A DNA stretch of 55,660 nucleotides from Acidobacteria bacterium RIFCSPLOWO2_02_FULL_65_29 (GCA_001767435.1 MEKT01000237.1:1-55660); one strand, 5' to 3'; positions 1 to 7,587 are shown, counted from the stretch's first letter. Numbers and translations are program-made. The notes: generated by a model from the sequence alone, not told the origin.

Positions 1-287
1 GTCTCGCCCTCGACCAGCTCCATCACGAGGAAGTGCCGGCCATCGGCCTCGTCCATCCCGAAGAGCGCTGCGATGTGGGGGTGATTGAGCGAGGCCAGGA
101 CCTTCGCCTCGCGCTCGAACCGCGCGATGCGTTCCGGATCGGTCGCCACGGCCTCGGGTAGGACTTTGATCGCCACCGCGCGACCGAGCTTCGTATCGCG
201 GGCGCGGTAGACTTCGCCCATCCCGCCTGCGCCGAGCGCGCTGACGATCTCGTACGTTCCAAGACGCGCGCCTGTGGTTAGCGGCAT
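1..287 (-). CDS. Pkn-type serine/threonine protein kinase, N-terminal part (cut by window edge)
   Basis: About 95 residues of a Hanks-type kinase are visible, starting at an ATG at 287 and running off the left edge. The start MPLTTGARLGTYEIV is followed by the glycine loop GAGGMGEVYRARD, the beta-3 lysine in VAIKVLP, the alpha-C glutamate in FEREAKVLASL and the hinge VMELVEGE, so the ATP-binding lobe is intact. It should phosphorylate Ser/Thr of unknown targets. In this lineage such kinases are usually fused to a C-terminal beta-propeller or TPR region, which cannot be seen here. It lies 10 bases downstream of a dead copy of a similar kinase start (298-456) on the same strand. Confidence 0.95.
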   Translation of the reverse strand, partial: MPLTTGARLGTYEIVSALGAGGMGEVYRARDTKLGRAVAIKVLPEAVATDPERIARFEREAKVLASLNHPHIAALFGMDEADGRHFLVMELVEGE

Positions 288-297
288 GGGCTCAGGG

Positions 298-456
298 TCA
301 ACATTCTCGCACTGCCGGCGGGGCCCCACCCCCGCCGGGTTCTGACGATGATGCCTCGCCTCCCGGCTCGGCATGGCCGCGGGCGCTCATGCCGCCGGCG
401 CCGATCAGGCCGACAATCTCATACGGGCCGAGGCGCGTGCCGGGCGAGAGGCTCAT
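298..456 (-). pseudogene. Remnant of a Pkn-type kinase start (52-codon ORF)
   Basis: The first 22 codons read as a kinase start: SPGTRLGPYEIVGLIGAGGM. The frame then continues as SARGHAEPGG and a Gly/Ser/Pro-rich tail to a stop at 298, with no beta-3 lysine or any other kinase motif. The ATG overlaps the stop codon of the PIN toxin gene upstream (ATGA), and the intact kinase begins 10 bases after the remnant ends. The 32 bases after the glycine loop (365-396) recur almost unchanged at 7669-7700 in another kinase remnant. I read this as a truncated gene; a translated 52-residue peptide cannot be excluded. Confidence 0.7.
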
Positions 457-941
457 GGAGTCTCGTCCGCCTCGGCCAGAACGCGACGGATCAGCGCCCG
501 ACCGAGCCAAATGCCGTTCTTCGTCATGGCCTCCAGTCGAGGCGCGACGGCTTCGATGAGACCTTTCCGCTTGGCCCGGAGCAGGATGCCAACGCTACCG
601 GTGACCGACAGCCCCGCGTCTCTGGCGACCAGTCGTCCTCGTCGCTCGTTCATGGCCACCAGGCGAAGGCCCGCCTCGAGCGCGAGAGCAATGGCCGATG
701 CTTCACCGATGTCGAGATGGGAGATGAGGAGAGCGGGAACGGACGCGGCGAGGCTTCGCACCTCGAGCCACTCGGGCAGCTGCATCGGCTGTCCAGATTC
801 GCCGCGACAAAACTCTTCGACAACGGCCGTCGGGACGAGGACACGCGAGTGCAAGTGCCGAAGCAGGTCGAGCGAATCGCACGCGGCCAGCGCAATGAGT
901 GGCCCGGTATTGACCGCGATGGGCTCAGTCGCCGCGGGCAT
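453..941 (-). CDS. PIN-domain (DUF3368-type) toxin
   Basis: This 162-residue protein is a predicted PIN-fold ribonuclease of the DUF3368 group, normally the toxin of a toxin-antitoxin pair. The start motif IAVNTGPLIALA matches the usual SNTSPLIALA of the group; an acidic residue follows in PTAVVEEF, another in the GEASAIALA segment, and the last conserved motif reads VAMNERRGRLVARDAG. In many relatives that last motif has Asp where Asn occurs here, so activity may be reduced. The chosen ATG at 941 overlaps the end of the UPF0175 gene by 17 bases, a typical coupled arrangement; an upstream start would bury it further in that gene. Confidence 0.85.
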   Translation of the reverse strand: MPAATEPIAVNTGPLIALAACDSLDLLRHLHSRVLVPTAVVEEFCRGESGQPMQLPEWLEVRSLAASVPALLISHLDIGEASAIALALEAGLRLVAMNERRGRLVARDAGLSVTGSVGILLRAKRKGLIEAVAPRLEAMTKNGIWLGRALIRRVLAEADETP

Positions 942-1200
942 AGTCGAGCTCGTCGTCAATCTCCCGGTCGTCCAAGTCAATCGAGGCCACACCCACGCGG
1001 TGGAGGCTCAACAGGAACGTCCGGCGATCCATTCCGCACACCGCTGCCGCCCTGCCTGATGACAAGCGTCCGAGCTCGTAGAGCTTCGAGGCCAGGAGAA
1101 ACGTCGCTTCCTGGACGAAGCCTTCGCGCGTCTGGCCGGTCGGGATCAGAATGCTCTCGGGAAGCGTAATGGTGATGTCGCTCCTCTGGTTGGCTCCCAT
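925..1200 (-). CDS. UPF0175-family antitoxin
   Basis: The 91-residue product begins MGANQRSDITITLPES and has the UPF0175 core: an alpha-helical segment (EATFLLASKLYELGRLSSG) followed by a helix-turn-helix-like part (AAAVCGMDRRTFLLSLHRVGV) and an acidic C terminus ending DDELDYARGD. UPF0175 proteins are known partners of DUF3368 PIN toxins and are thought to neutralise them and repress the operon. The toxin gene follows with a 17-base overlap. The same frame is open upstream to about 1644, but that part lies opposite the collagen-Hcp gene and I regard it as a shadow. Confidence 0.85.
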   Translation of the reverse strand: MGANQRSDITITLPESILIPTGQTREGFVQEATFLLASKLYELGRLSSGRAAAVCGMDRRTFLLSLHRVGVASIDLDDREIDDELDYARGD

Positions 1201-1413
1201 CCGGTCATCATCCTCCTCGATACGCAAGCTTGTCCAACCGGCTCGGCACCGTGGTGGCGCTTTTGCCACGCACTTGGCGGCATGGGCGCAAGCCCAGTAT
1301 TCTTTCATGAATGTCATCGTTCCAGAAGACTTCTTCGGCGTGCGCATGTGCGTCGTCTGTCCGAGAAAAAGCATTCGACGTCGGTCAGACTTTTCTTGCA
1401 CGTGGGGCGGCAT

Positions 1414-1430
1414 GAGATAGAAACTATCTC
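1414..1430. promoter_or_regulatory. Perfect inverted repeat upstream of the collagen-Hcp gene
   Basis: Two 7-base arms (gagatag and ctatctc) flank a 3-base centre, 34 bases before the ribosome binding site of the gene at 1475. The rest of the 1201-1474 spacer shows no gene. Size and place suit an operator, but the binding protein is unknown. Confidence 0.35.
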
Positions 1431-1474
1431 TCCACGACATCGTCGGTCTCGGTGCTCGTTTCTCGGAGGTGACC

Positions 1475-2227
1475 GTGAGCAGTTCCTTGCGCATCAGGCG
1501 TGTATTCGGCGCCGCGACGTTCAGCGCTCTCTTGTCTTTCGTCTTGATCGCAGGCACCACGGTGTCGGCCCAAAGCGGGACGATCCGCGCCTGCGTCGGC
1601 AGCGGCGGCAAGCTGTCCGTCATCGGCCCGAGCGAGTCGTGCAAGGCCGGAGAGTCCCTGTTGATCTGGAATGCGGTGGGTCCGACGGGACCGGCCGGCC
1701 CGATCGGTCCGACGGGACCCGCCGGCCCGACCGGCCCCGACGGCCCGGCCGGACGCGACGGACGTGATGCTCAATCGCCGCTCCCTCCAGCGGCCATCGT
1801 TGAACTGCAGATGAAAGTCGATGGGATGAACGGGAACAACCCGACGCCGATTCAGCAGTTCTCGCTCGGCGCCACGAATACAGGCGGCTCCGCGAGCGGC
1901 GGAGGCGGCGGCGCGGGCAAAGCCAGCTTTCAGGATCTGGTCGTGACGAAGATGCTGGACGGACTGTCGCTGCCGCTTCTGTCCGCCGCGGCGACGGGCA
2001 TGCACCTCAAGAACGTGGAGATCGATGTATTCGACGTCGGCAGCAGCATCCCGTTCGCGACCTACGTGTTCGAAGACGTCATCGTGACCGCCGACCTGAT
2101 CGGATCGTCACAGACGGCCCTGAACGAGCAGGTGTCGTTCAACTACGCGAAAATCACCTCGGACATCACCGTGAACGGCACGACGTTTCACAGTTGCTAT
2201 GACCTGTCGCTGGCAAAGAGCTGCTGA
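1475..2227 (+). CDS. Secreted Hcp-fold protein with collagen-like repeats
   Basis: The 250-residue product has a Sec-type signal peptide (residues 1-32, ending TTVSA), a short globular part with two Cys, ten collagen-type G-x-y triplets (about residues 69-98: GPTGPAGPIGPTGPAGPTGP and on), then an Hcp-like domain (about 112-240). The Hcp domain carries the family signatures MKVDGMNG, the glycine-rich GGGGGAGKASFQDL and VSFNYAKITSD. Hcp is the tube protein of type VI secretion and normally has no signal peptide, so this copy probably serves outside the cytoplasm, perhaps as a trimeric surface or matrix protein. The GTG at 1475 is preferred over the one at 1469 because a GGAGG box lies 5 bases before it. 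No other type VI gene is nearby. Confidence 0.85.
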   Translation: MSSSLRIRRVFGAATFSALLSFVLIAGTTVSAQSGTIRACVGSGGKLSVIGPSESCKAGESLLIWNAVGPTGPAGPIGPTGPAGPTGPDGPAGRDGRDAQSPLPPAAIVELQMKVDGMNGNNPTPIQQFSLGATNTGGSASGGGGGAGKASFQDLVVTKMLDGLSLPLLSAAATGMHLKNVEIDVFDVGSSIPFATYVFEDVIVTADLIGSSQTALNEQVSFNYAKITSDITVNGTTFHSCYDLSLAKSC

Positions 2228-2236
2228 CGGCAGCCT

Positions 2237-4111
2237 TCAGCGCGCGGGAGCTGGTGCGGTGGCTGGCATGGCCACGATGAATCGCTGGCCATCCTGGCTG
2301 ACGCTCTTTCCCTGCGCCACTCCCGGCACCTGAACCGGCAGCTTGAACAACAGCCTCGGCGTGCCTGCTTGGAACGTCGGCGTCGAGACAACGTCCACCG
2401 CCATGACCTCGAAGTCGCGGGTCACGAAATACATTTCCTTCCCGTCCTGCCGCCAGGAGATCATGCCGAGAGCGCCGTTCTTGGACACCTGCACGGCCTG
2501 GCCAGGCCCCGGCGCCTCCGGCTTGCTCGGATCAAACGGGCGCACGTAGACCTCCATGACGTCGACGTTCTCTTCGTTCGCCAGGTACGCGAGGTAACGC
2601 GAGTCGGGAGAAAACCGGCCCAGGATCGCGTCGTACTCTTCTCGCAGCCACTCAATCTCTTTCCGATCCAAGGGGTTTGCGACGGCACCGAGCGGCACCA
2701 GCGCGAGAACGCCCGTGAAGAAGGTCAGGAACTTTCCATCGGGCGACCAGTCCGTGAGGCCGATAAAGGCGCCCGGTGTGTAGCGGAACAACAGTTCTTC
2801 GCTGCCCGTTCCATCCGCGGCCTTTCGATAGATGCCGGAATAGCTCCCGCGCGTCGACACGTAGGCCACGTGCTTGCCATCGGGAGACCAGAGCGGCGCG
2901 CCATCCGGTGGCGTGTCGCTGGTGATCGGCGTGCCTTGGCCGGTGGCCAGATCGAACGTCCAGATATCCCCGTTTCCGGTCTGGGGATCGTTTCTCGACA
3001 CCACCACGCGCGTTCCATCTGGCGAAAAACCAGGCTGGCCGTACAACCCCGGTTGCCCGACGGTGCGCACGATCTTTCCCTGGCGATCGAACAGCGTCAG
3101 CTGCCTGAGTCGAGGCGGGGGCACGGCGATCACGACTCGCTCGCCGTCTTTGCTCATGCCAGCCGCTGAAGAACCAACCGGGGTCGCTTCTGACAGGCTG
3201 AACAGCACCTTCGGCCGGCCGAACTCGACTTGCGGCGAGGTGGTCACGGCAACCGCCATGACCGATCGATTCGGGGCCAGATAATAGAGTTCCTTGCCGT
3301 CCCGCCGCCAATAGGCCATTCCCAGGCCTCCTTGGTCGGACACCTGCCACGGCCCCGCGGAGGGCGGAGCCTGCGCACTGGCCGCTGGATCGAACGGACG
3401 CACAAAGACTTCGTTCGTTCCGGACGGGTTTGATACGTAGATCACGAAGCGACCGTCAGGAGAAAGGCGCGGGCCCTGCAGCCGAGACGGACTGCGCAGG
3501 AATTCGATCGGTTTCCGCTCTCCGGCCGCATTGAGCGGCAAAGAGTACAAGGCGCCCCCTCCAAGGTCTGTAGAGAAGAAGCTCAGGAAGCGTCCGTCCA
3601 TTGACCAGTCCGTGAGATCTATCGGGGCGCTGTGTCGGTACAGGAGCTCCTCGGCGCCCTCGCCATTCGGCGCCTTTCGATACAGCCCGAAACTTCCGCT
3701 GCGCAACGCCACGTACGCAACCTGGCTCCCGTCCGGAGACCACACTGGCGACGACGCCGCCTCGCGCGCTTGGTTGGATGTGATTTGTATGCCAGCACCC
3801 GTCGTCACGTCGATGACCCACACGTCTCGGGTCTCTTTGTCGATATCCCCCTTGATGACGACCACTCGCTTTCCGTCCGGGGAGAGGACCGGCCGGTCGT
3901 AGATGGCCCGCGGTCCTATCAGGCTCACGACTTTTCCCGCGCGGTCGAACAGCGTGAGCTGGCTGGCATTGTTCTGAAAGATTTGGGCGACGACCCTGGC
4001 TCGTTCGACCGGGTCCCGTGGAAGCTGGGCCTCTCCGAGAACCGGAACCAGCAGCAAGGCGAGCAGAACAACCGCCGTGGTCGTGATCGACGCGTGATGA
4101 GGATTCTTCAC
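2237..4111 (-). CDS. Secreted PD40/TolB-like beta-propeller protein with two repeated halves
   Basis: The 624-residue protein has a signal peptide (MKNPHHASITTTAVVLLALL..., cleavage near residue 29) and many PD40/WD40-like blades with SPDG cores. Residues from about 55-325 and 345-610 are an internal duplication: each half begins QLTLFDR-G, continues through LSPDG or FSPDG, DVWVID or DIWTFD, WSPDG, LTDWS and VRPFDP, and ends with a YWRRDGKE or SWRQDGKE blade. Such propellers are usually the C-terminal half of Pkn kinases in this group; here they are freed from the kinase and exported. It probably binds a protein or glycan, with no enzymatic residues seen. The GTG start at 4111 has AAGGAG 8 bases upstream. 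Confidence 0.85.
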   Translation of the reverse strand: MKNPHHASITTTAVVLLALLLVPVLGEAQLPRDPVERARVVAQIFQNNASQLTLFDRAGKVVSLIGPRAIYDRPVLSPDGKRVVVIKGDIDKETRDVWVIDVTTGAGIQITSNQAREAASSPVWSPDGSQVAYVALRSGSFGLYRKAPNGEGAEELLYRHSAPIDLTDWSMDGRFLSFFSTDLGGGALYSLPLNAAGERKPIEFLRSPSRLQGPRLSPDGRFVIYVSNPSGTNEVFVRPFDPAASAQAPPSAGPWQVSDQGGLGMAYWRRDGKELYYLAPNRSVMAVAVTTSPQVEFGRPKVLFSLSEATPVGSSAAGMSKDGERVVIAVPPPRLRQLTLFDRQGKIVRTVGQPGLYGQPGFSPDGTRVVVSRNDPQTGNGDIWTFDLATGQGTPITSDTPPDGAPLWSPDGKHVAYVSTRGSYSGIYRKAADGTGSEELLFRYTPGAFIGLTDWSPDGKFLTFFTGVLALVPLGAVANPLDRKEIEWLREEYDAILGRFSPDSRYLAYLANEENVDVMEVYVRPFDPSKPEAPGPGQAVQVSKNGALGMISWRQDGKEMYFVTRDFEVMAVDVVSTPTFQAGTPRLLFKLPVQVPGVAQGKSVSQDGQRFIVAMPATAPAPAR

Positions 4112-4245
4112 GGCGAGATCTCCTTTCCTCTTCTATAGCTTCTATAGCGGGGCTCCCCAACTGCCGGCCTTTCGACGGTCATGGACCGCCGCGACAGGTG
4201 CAACCCAGGCGTCTCGTTCTCGACGCGGCAGTAGGCTGGAGAATC

Positions 4246-4644
4246 TCAACAGTTCTGTGGACAGGCCGAGACCACCTTCCCGTCCGGCAATGTGATGATC
4301 CTGATCAAGCCGGATCGAGAGCCGTCTCGGGCGCGACTCGCTTCCGCCGTCACCGTCTTGCCGATGGCGTTCTCGAAATCGCTCCTGTTGATATCGCGGG
4401 CTCGGAAGAAGTTGGGCGCCGGCCCTTCGATGGACCAGTCTTGCACCGCATCCCCGCCCGCGGCGCTTTTCGCGTCCATGAACACATAGATATGGGGATT
4501 TCTCCAGTCGATCTTCGTGACCGTGCCGGTCAAGGTCACCCGATCGTTGAAGTCGAAAGCGGCCGACATGTTGTGATGCGCCCGCGCGGAACTAGCCGCC
4601 AACAGGGCTGCGAGGGCGATGGCAACGCCGATTCTATGGCGCAT
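4246..4644 (-). CDS. DUF6152-family exported protein
   Basis: This 132-residue protein starts with a clear signal peptide (MRHRIGVAIALAALLAASSARA) followed at once by HHNMSAAFDF. It keeps the family pattern in which a His pair is followed by a Thr-rich strand (VTLTGTVTKIDWRNPHIYVFMD), typical of DUF6152, a small OB-like exported family common in Acidobacteriota and Proteobacteria with no established function. Three Cys near the C terminus (ACPQNC and none before) are unusual but could form a disulphide. It is transcribed in the same direction as the propeller gene at 2237, 134 bases away. That spacer holds a direct repeat (ctatagaag twice, minus strand) and no gene. Confidence 0.8.
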   Translation of the reverse strand: MRHRIGVAIALAALLAASSARAHHNMSAAFDFNDRVTLTGTVTKIDWRNPHIYVFMDAKSAAGGDAVQDWSIEGPAPNFFRARDINRSDFENAIGKTVTAEASRARDGSRSGLIRIITLPDGKVVSACPQNC

Positions 4645-4749
4645 GACCTCCTCCTTTTCCGAGACAGCGATTTACCCGCCTGGATCAACACTCTTATACA
4701 CCCACCGTTCTCCGACAGGCCAGGTTTCTTAGACGACGCGCGGCATCGA

Positions 4750-5334
4750 TCAGTTCGAAGCCGCGTCGGCCAGCGCGCGCTCCAAGAGATCCGCCACGCC
4801 CAATGAAGCCGCCCAACGCTCGAGATACGTGCGGTCGGCGCCTTCGGTGACCTTCAAGATGCCGACCACGTCCCACCATTGGCGTTCGGAGGTTTCCCCG
4901 CCGAGGCGGAACCATTCGAGCTTTGCCAGCACGGTATCCTCTGGAGTGGCGATTGGGAAGAGTGCAGCATCGGGGCCTTCATCAATCGCCTGAAGACGCG
5001 CCCGTTCGGAGGCCTCCCAATCGAACGGCCGGCCCTTCGACACGAAGACATCGATCTTGAACATCGTCGCCAGGTGGATGAAGTTGCACGAGGACCGGGC
5101 GGCGACGGCCAACCGTAACCGATCGACAGGGATGTAGTACGCAGAAGCGAGACGGTTCACCAACGGGTCCACGTGGTCCGGTTCCAGTAGGGCCACCAGA
5201 TCGGCGTCGAGGCTCGCACGGGCGATCCCATGCGCCGAGCTGGCAACCGACCCTCCGAGGTAATAGCGAACGCCCAGGGCGTCGAACGCGGCGGCCACGG
5301 GTCGAAGCGCCGCGACGAGATCCGATTCGGTCAC
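4750..5334 (-). CDS. Nucleotidyltransferase-fold protein (AbiEii/MNT-like), module A
   Basis: The 194-residue protein opens with a pol-beta-type nucleotidyltransferase core: helix AAFDALGVRYYLGGSVASSAHG and the metal-binding acidic pair in SLDADLVALL. A strand with KIDVFVS supplies a likely third acidic residue. The remaining helices (TPEDTVLAKLEWFRLGGE and VVGILK) match those of AbiEii-like and related nucleotidyltransferases, several of which are toxins that add nucleotides to tRNA. It follows, 13 bases after, a small ORF (5348-5632) in the same direction, repeating a layout also seen at 7.9-8.5 kb and 12.6-13.4 kb. Target and activity are unknown. Confidence 0.75.
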   Translation of the reverse strand: MTESDLVAALRPVAAAFDALGVRYYLGGSVASSAHGIARASLDADLVALLEPDHVDPLVNRLASAYYIPVDRLRLAVAARSSCNFIHLATMFKIDVFVSKGRPFDWEASERARLQAIDEGPDAALFPIATPEDTVLAKLEWFRLGGETSERQWWDVVGILKVTEGADRTYLERWAASLGVADLLERALADAASN

Positions 5335-5347
5335 GCGTGGCAGCCCG

Positions 5348-5632
5348 TCAGACGTTCACCACGGTCGTGTCCCGACGGTCCAGGTCCGATCGAAGGCCCG
5401 CCGCAGTGTCGGCGCCGTAGTGCAGCTCCACGAATCGTAGGTCCAGTTCTCGTACCGAGGCGTGCGGGTGTGCCCGCGCGAGCGCCCGCCGCGCCGCCCC
5501 GATGACGGTCGCCGACAGGGCCAGGGCCACGTGGAGGCGCCGGGCCACGGGCGCCGCGCGCAAGAGGGCGACCTGCACGCGTTCGGCGTCGAGCGTGGTG
5601 TCGGCGGACCTCGCGGGAATCGCTCCGGGCAT
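5348..5632 (-). CDS. Small helical partner of nucleotidyltransferase module A
   Basis: I do not recognise a named family. From the ATG at 5632 the product is 94 residues, with an Arg/Ala-rich helical stretch (MTPARR-like VALLRAAPVARRLHVALAL) and a conserved-looking C terminus (RRALARAHPHASVRELDLRFVELHYG). Proteins with this ALARxHP...ELxLRFVELHYG pattern are, as I recall, often found next to nucleotidyltransferase genes. The spacing of 13 bases to the nucleotidyltransferase gene suggests an operon and an antitoxin-like or adaptor role, by inference only. A longer frame opens at 5725 but shows no better start signal. Confidence 0.6.
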   Translation of the reverse strand: MPGAIPARSADTTLDAERVQVALLRAAPVARRLHVALALSATVIGAARRALARAHPHASVRELDLRFVELHYGADTAAGLRSDLDRRDTTVVNV

Positions 5633-5783
5633 GGGGTGCTGCAGGCGCAAGAAGAACGTTATCGTAGCCGGCGCGCCGGAGTGTAGCATGCGGCCCGGAC
5701 GTGACGTCCGCGTTTTCGCGCCCATCTCCTTGAGCGCCGCTCGCGGTTCGTCAGGAGCGATCGGGTAAGGAAAGACGCGGGGA

Positions 5784-6203
5784 TCAGGCGTCGGCGGGAA
5801 GGAGTCGAAATCTCTTCCGGTCCACCGTCCGAAGGGTGCGGAAGTGGCGCTCGTCCAGGGTCAGGATCTCACGAGTGCCATACTTCTGGGCTAAGACCAC
5901 CATCGAGGCATCCGCGATCCCTATCTCGAGGTCGGCGTATCGCTTGATGATCGCCAGAGCCGCGCCGACCTCTGACGAGCTGAACGTCTCGAGTCGGTAG
6001 GCCGCCCGCGCGACCTCGCCCAATAGGGCGGTCTGGGCGCCCGCGCCGACTTCGGTCGACAGCAGGTAGTCGAGCTCCGCCAGAACGAACGGCGAGAGGA
6101 TCAGCGGTGGACGTGCGCGCGCCAGAACGTCCGCGCATGCGGCGTGTTGCCGTTGGCTGTCGTCGATGGCCGCGAGCAATCCGCTGGTGTCGAGGACGAT
6201 CAC
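5784..6203 (-). CDS. PIN-domain toxin (VapC-type)
   Basis: The 139-residue PIN protein starts at a GTG at 6203 that overlaps the stop codon of the RHH antitoxin gene (GTGA). The acidic residues expected for Mg-dependent RNA cleavage are present: Asp in VIVLDTSGLLAA, Glu in FVLAELDYLL, Asp in GIADASMVVLA and Asp in LTLDERHF. It should act on tRNA or rRNA when freed from its antitoxin; the substrate cannot be predicted. A much longer open frame reaches 6494 but its extra part lies opposite or within the antitoxin gene and is rejected. Confidence 0.85.
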   Translation of the reverse strand: MIVLDTSGLLAAIDDSQRQHAACADVLARARPPLILSPFVLAELDYLLSTEVGAGAQTALLGEVARAAYRLETFSSSEVGAALAIIKRYADLEIGIADASMVVLAQKYGTREILTLDERHFRTLRTVDRKRFRLLPADA

Positions 6204-6430
6204 CGGCGCCCGAAGCCCTTCAGGTGCGCGTCCACGCGCTCGGCGAGCGACGGCTTGCCGCTGCGAAAGAGCGGCAGCCGCGGCGGCGGCGGGCCCTCGG
6301 CCGCCGTGAGCGTCGACAGCGCTTCTCGAACGATGTCGGCCTCGCTCTGGCCTCTCCGGACGGCGAGCTCGGCCAGGGCCCGTTTCAACTCCTCCGGAAG
6401 ATACACCGTCGTCTTTTGCATGCCATACAT
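6200..6430 (-). CDS. Ribbon-helix-helix antitoxin (VapB-type)
   Basis: The 76-residue product begins MYGMQKTTVYLPEELKRALA, a typical ribbon-helix-helix strand and first helix, followed by a second helix (SEADIVREALSTL) and a Pro-rich linker that would bind the toxin. It directly precedes and overlaps the PIN gene, as in vapBC operons, and should repress the operon with the toxin. The start is uncertain: an in-frame ATG at 6421 is closer to the family consensus, and a TATTAT box at 6434-6429 would put transcription start near it. Two GTATGG words flank that box (minus strand) and may be operator half-sites. Confidence 0.8.
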   Translation of the reverse strand: MYGMQKTTVYLPEELKRALAELAVRRGQSEADIVREALSTLTAAEGPPPPRLPLFRSGKPSLAERVDAHLKGFGRR

Positions 6431-6537
6431 AATACCATACGTTTCCGCCCTCCGCTGGTCCGCCGCGCTGTTGTCGCCCCGACGACATCGACATCTCGCC
6501 GTCGCAGATTCGTTGTTGGCGGCCTGTCCGGGTCCCC

Positions 6538-6596
6538 GTTAGAGTTTCCGTTAGAGTCCTTCTAACTTCTCACTTCTAAGTTCTAACTTCTTGATC
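6538..6596. repeat. Short-word repeat between the RHH/PIN module and dinB-like gene
   Basis: The words gttagag, ctaactt and cacttctaag recur in both orientations (gttagag at the left, ttctaacttct... at the right). No gene fits here. It is one of several spacers in the window filled by its own short repeated word. Confidence 0.45.
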
Positions 6597-7091
6597 CTAC
6601 CAGCGTTCGAGCTGCCGCCGGTGTCTCAGCAGGTGGCAGACCGCATGCTCCAGCAGCATCTCCGGATCGTATCGCGGGCCCCAGCGCACCGTGAACGAGA
6701 TCGCCTGGACTTCTTCCTCTGTCGCGCGGACCAGAGGCTCGACCGTCGCCTCTGTAAACATGATCGCTTCCGCGAGCAGCCCGCGCACGTCTTGCGGCGA
6801 GCCAAGTCGCGACGGTTCCAGCTCGTACCGCTCGACGAAGTCGACGCCCCGCGCCTTGCAGATGTAGTGCGCATACCGGTGAGCGGCGCCACACACGTGC
6901 ACACAGATCGCGTGCGGGGACACCGTGCTGGGATTGCTCGACGCGCGTTCCGCCACAAATCGCGCGGGGTCGAAGCGCTCCACCACGCCGCAGAGCTCCT
7001 CGGCGGCCCGCGCGTACTCGTCCATCAGCGCCCCGAAGGGACCGGAGAGGCCCGGATGTCGGATGAATGAAGTCGGCAAGTGGGCCTCCAC
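6597..7091 (-). CDS. DinB-family protein
   Basis: The 164-residue protein has the DinB four-helix arrangement: an N-terminal helix (LMDEYARAAEELCGVVERFD), a second with ICVHVCGAAHRYAHYI carrying candidate metal-binding His65, His71 and His75, and a C-terminal helix LEHAVCHLLRHRRQLERW with further His. DinB proteins bind a divalent metal and often act as thiol-dependent transferases, though many have no known substrate. The gene stands between a repeat-filled spacer and, upstream on the same strand, a retropepsin-like gene 12 bases away, so the two may be cotranscribed. Confidence 0.75.
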   Translation of the reverse strand: MEAHLPTSFIRHPGLSGPFGALMDEYARAAEELCGVVERFDPARFVAERASSNPSTVSPHAICVHVCGAAHRYAHYICKARGVDFVERYELEPSRLGSPQDVRGLLAEAIMFTEATVEPLVRATEEEVQAISFTVRWGPRYDPEMLLEHAVCHLLRHRRQLERW

Positions 7092-7103
7092 TTCGCCAGG
7101 CCG

Positions 7104-7481
7104 CTAGAACTCGACGAACTCGTCGGGGTAATGAGAAAGGTCGAGTCTCTCTTCGTCCGGGACAGGCCGAATGCCCCACTGCTGCATCGCCAGCGCCCCA
7201 AAAAGGATCTCGATCGGGGCGCCGTCTTCGTCGCGACCGATTTCATCGATCACGAGCGCGTGGGTTGAAATGCCTCGTCCCTGGACTTCGGCTTCGAGAA
7301 GCGCTGCTGTATTCGTTTCCCTTACAGCGCCTCCGAGAGCCGTGCGGATCCTGCGTGGCGTCGGCGAGGTCTCGAGAAGCCGCGCGACCGAGGGGATCAC
7401 GTAGGCATTCCGAGCTCCGGTCTCGAACAGCGTCCAACACTTCTGGCCGTCGACCTGGATCGCCTGTCGGATTCTGTCCAT
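7104..7481 (-). CDS. Retropepsin-like small protein, catalytic Asp replaced
   Basis: From the ATG at 7481 the product is 125 residues. CWTLFETGARNAYVIP resembles the active-site strand of single-domain retropepsin-like proteases (usually F-D-T/S-G-A), with Glu where the catalytic Asp is expected. A second conserved stretch (HALVIDEIGRDEDG, then ILFGALAMQQWGIRPVP) matches the C-terminal flap and helix region. Similar small proteins are frequent beside toxin-antitoxin genes, as I recall, but have no assigned role. It may be an inactive protease homologue. A longer frame opens at 7676 but runs opposite the kinase remnant and has an atypical composition. Confidence 0.55.
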   Translation of the reverse strand: MDRIRQAIQVDGQKCWTLFETGARNAYVIPSVARLLETSPTPRRIRTALGGAVRETNTAALLEAEVQGRGISTHALVIDEIGRDEDGAPIEILFGALAMQQWGIRPVPDEERLDLSHYPDEFVEF

Positions 7482-7587
7482 GCCCGCTTGATATTGGTCC
7501 CGGCCTCCCCGCACGTCAAGCCGTTTCAACGCACCTCGGCGATACCGGTGTCTGGAGTAATCCCGTCCGCGTGGCCGTTCCCGTCCG

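Noticed and set aside
1201-1644. N-terminal extension of the UPF0175 frame
   Set aside because: It lies opposite the collagen-Hcp gene, and the family starts at the ATG at 1200.
5633-5725. Longer start for the small partner of module A
   Set aside because: The extra 31 residues lack helix pattern and no ribosome binding site supports the upstream start.
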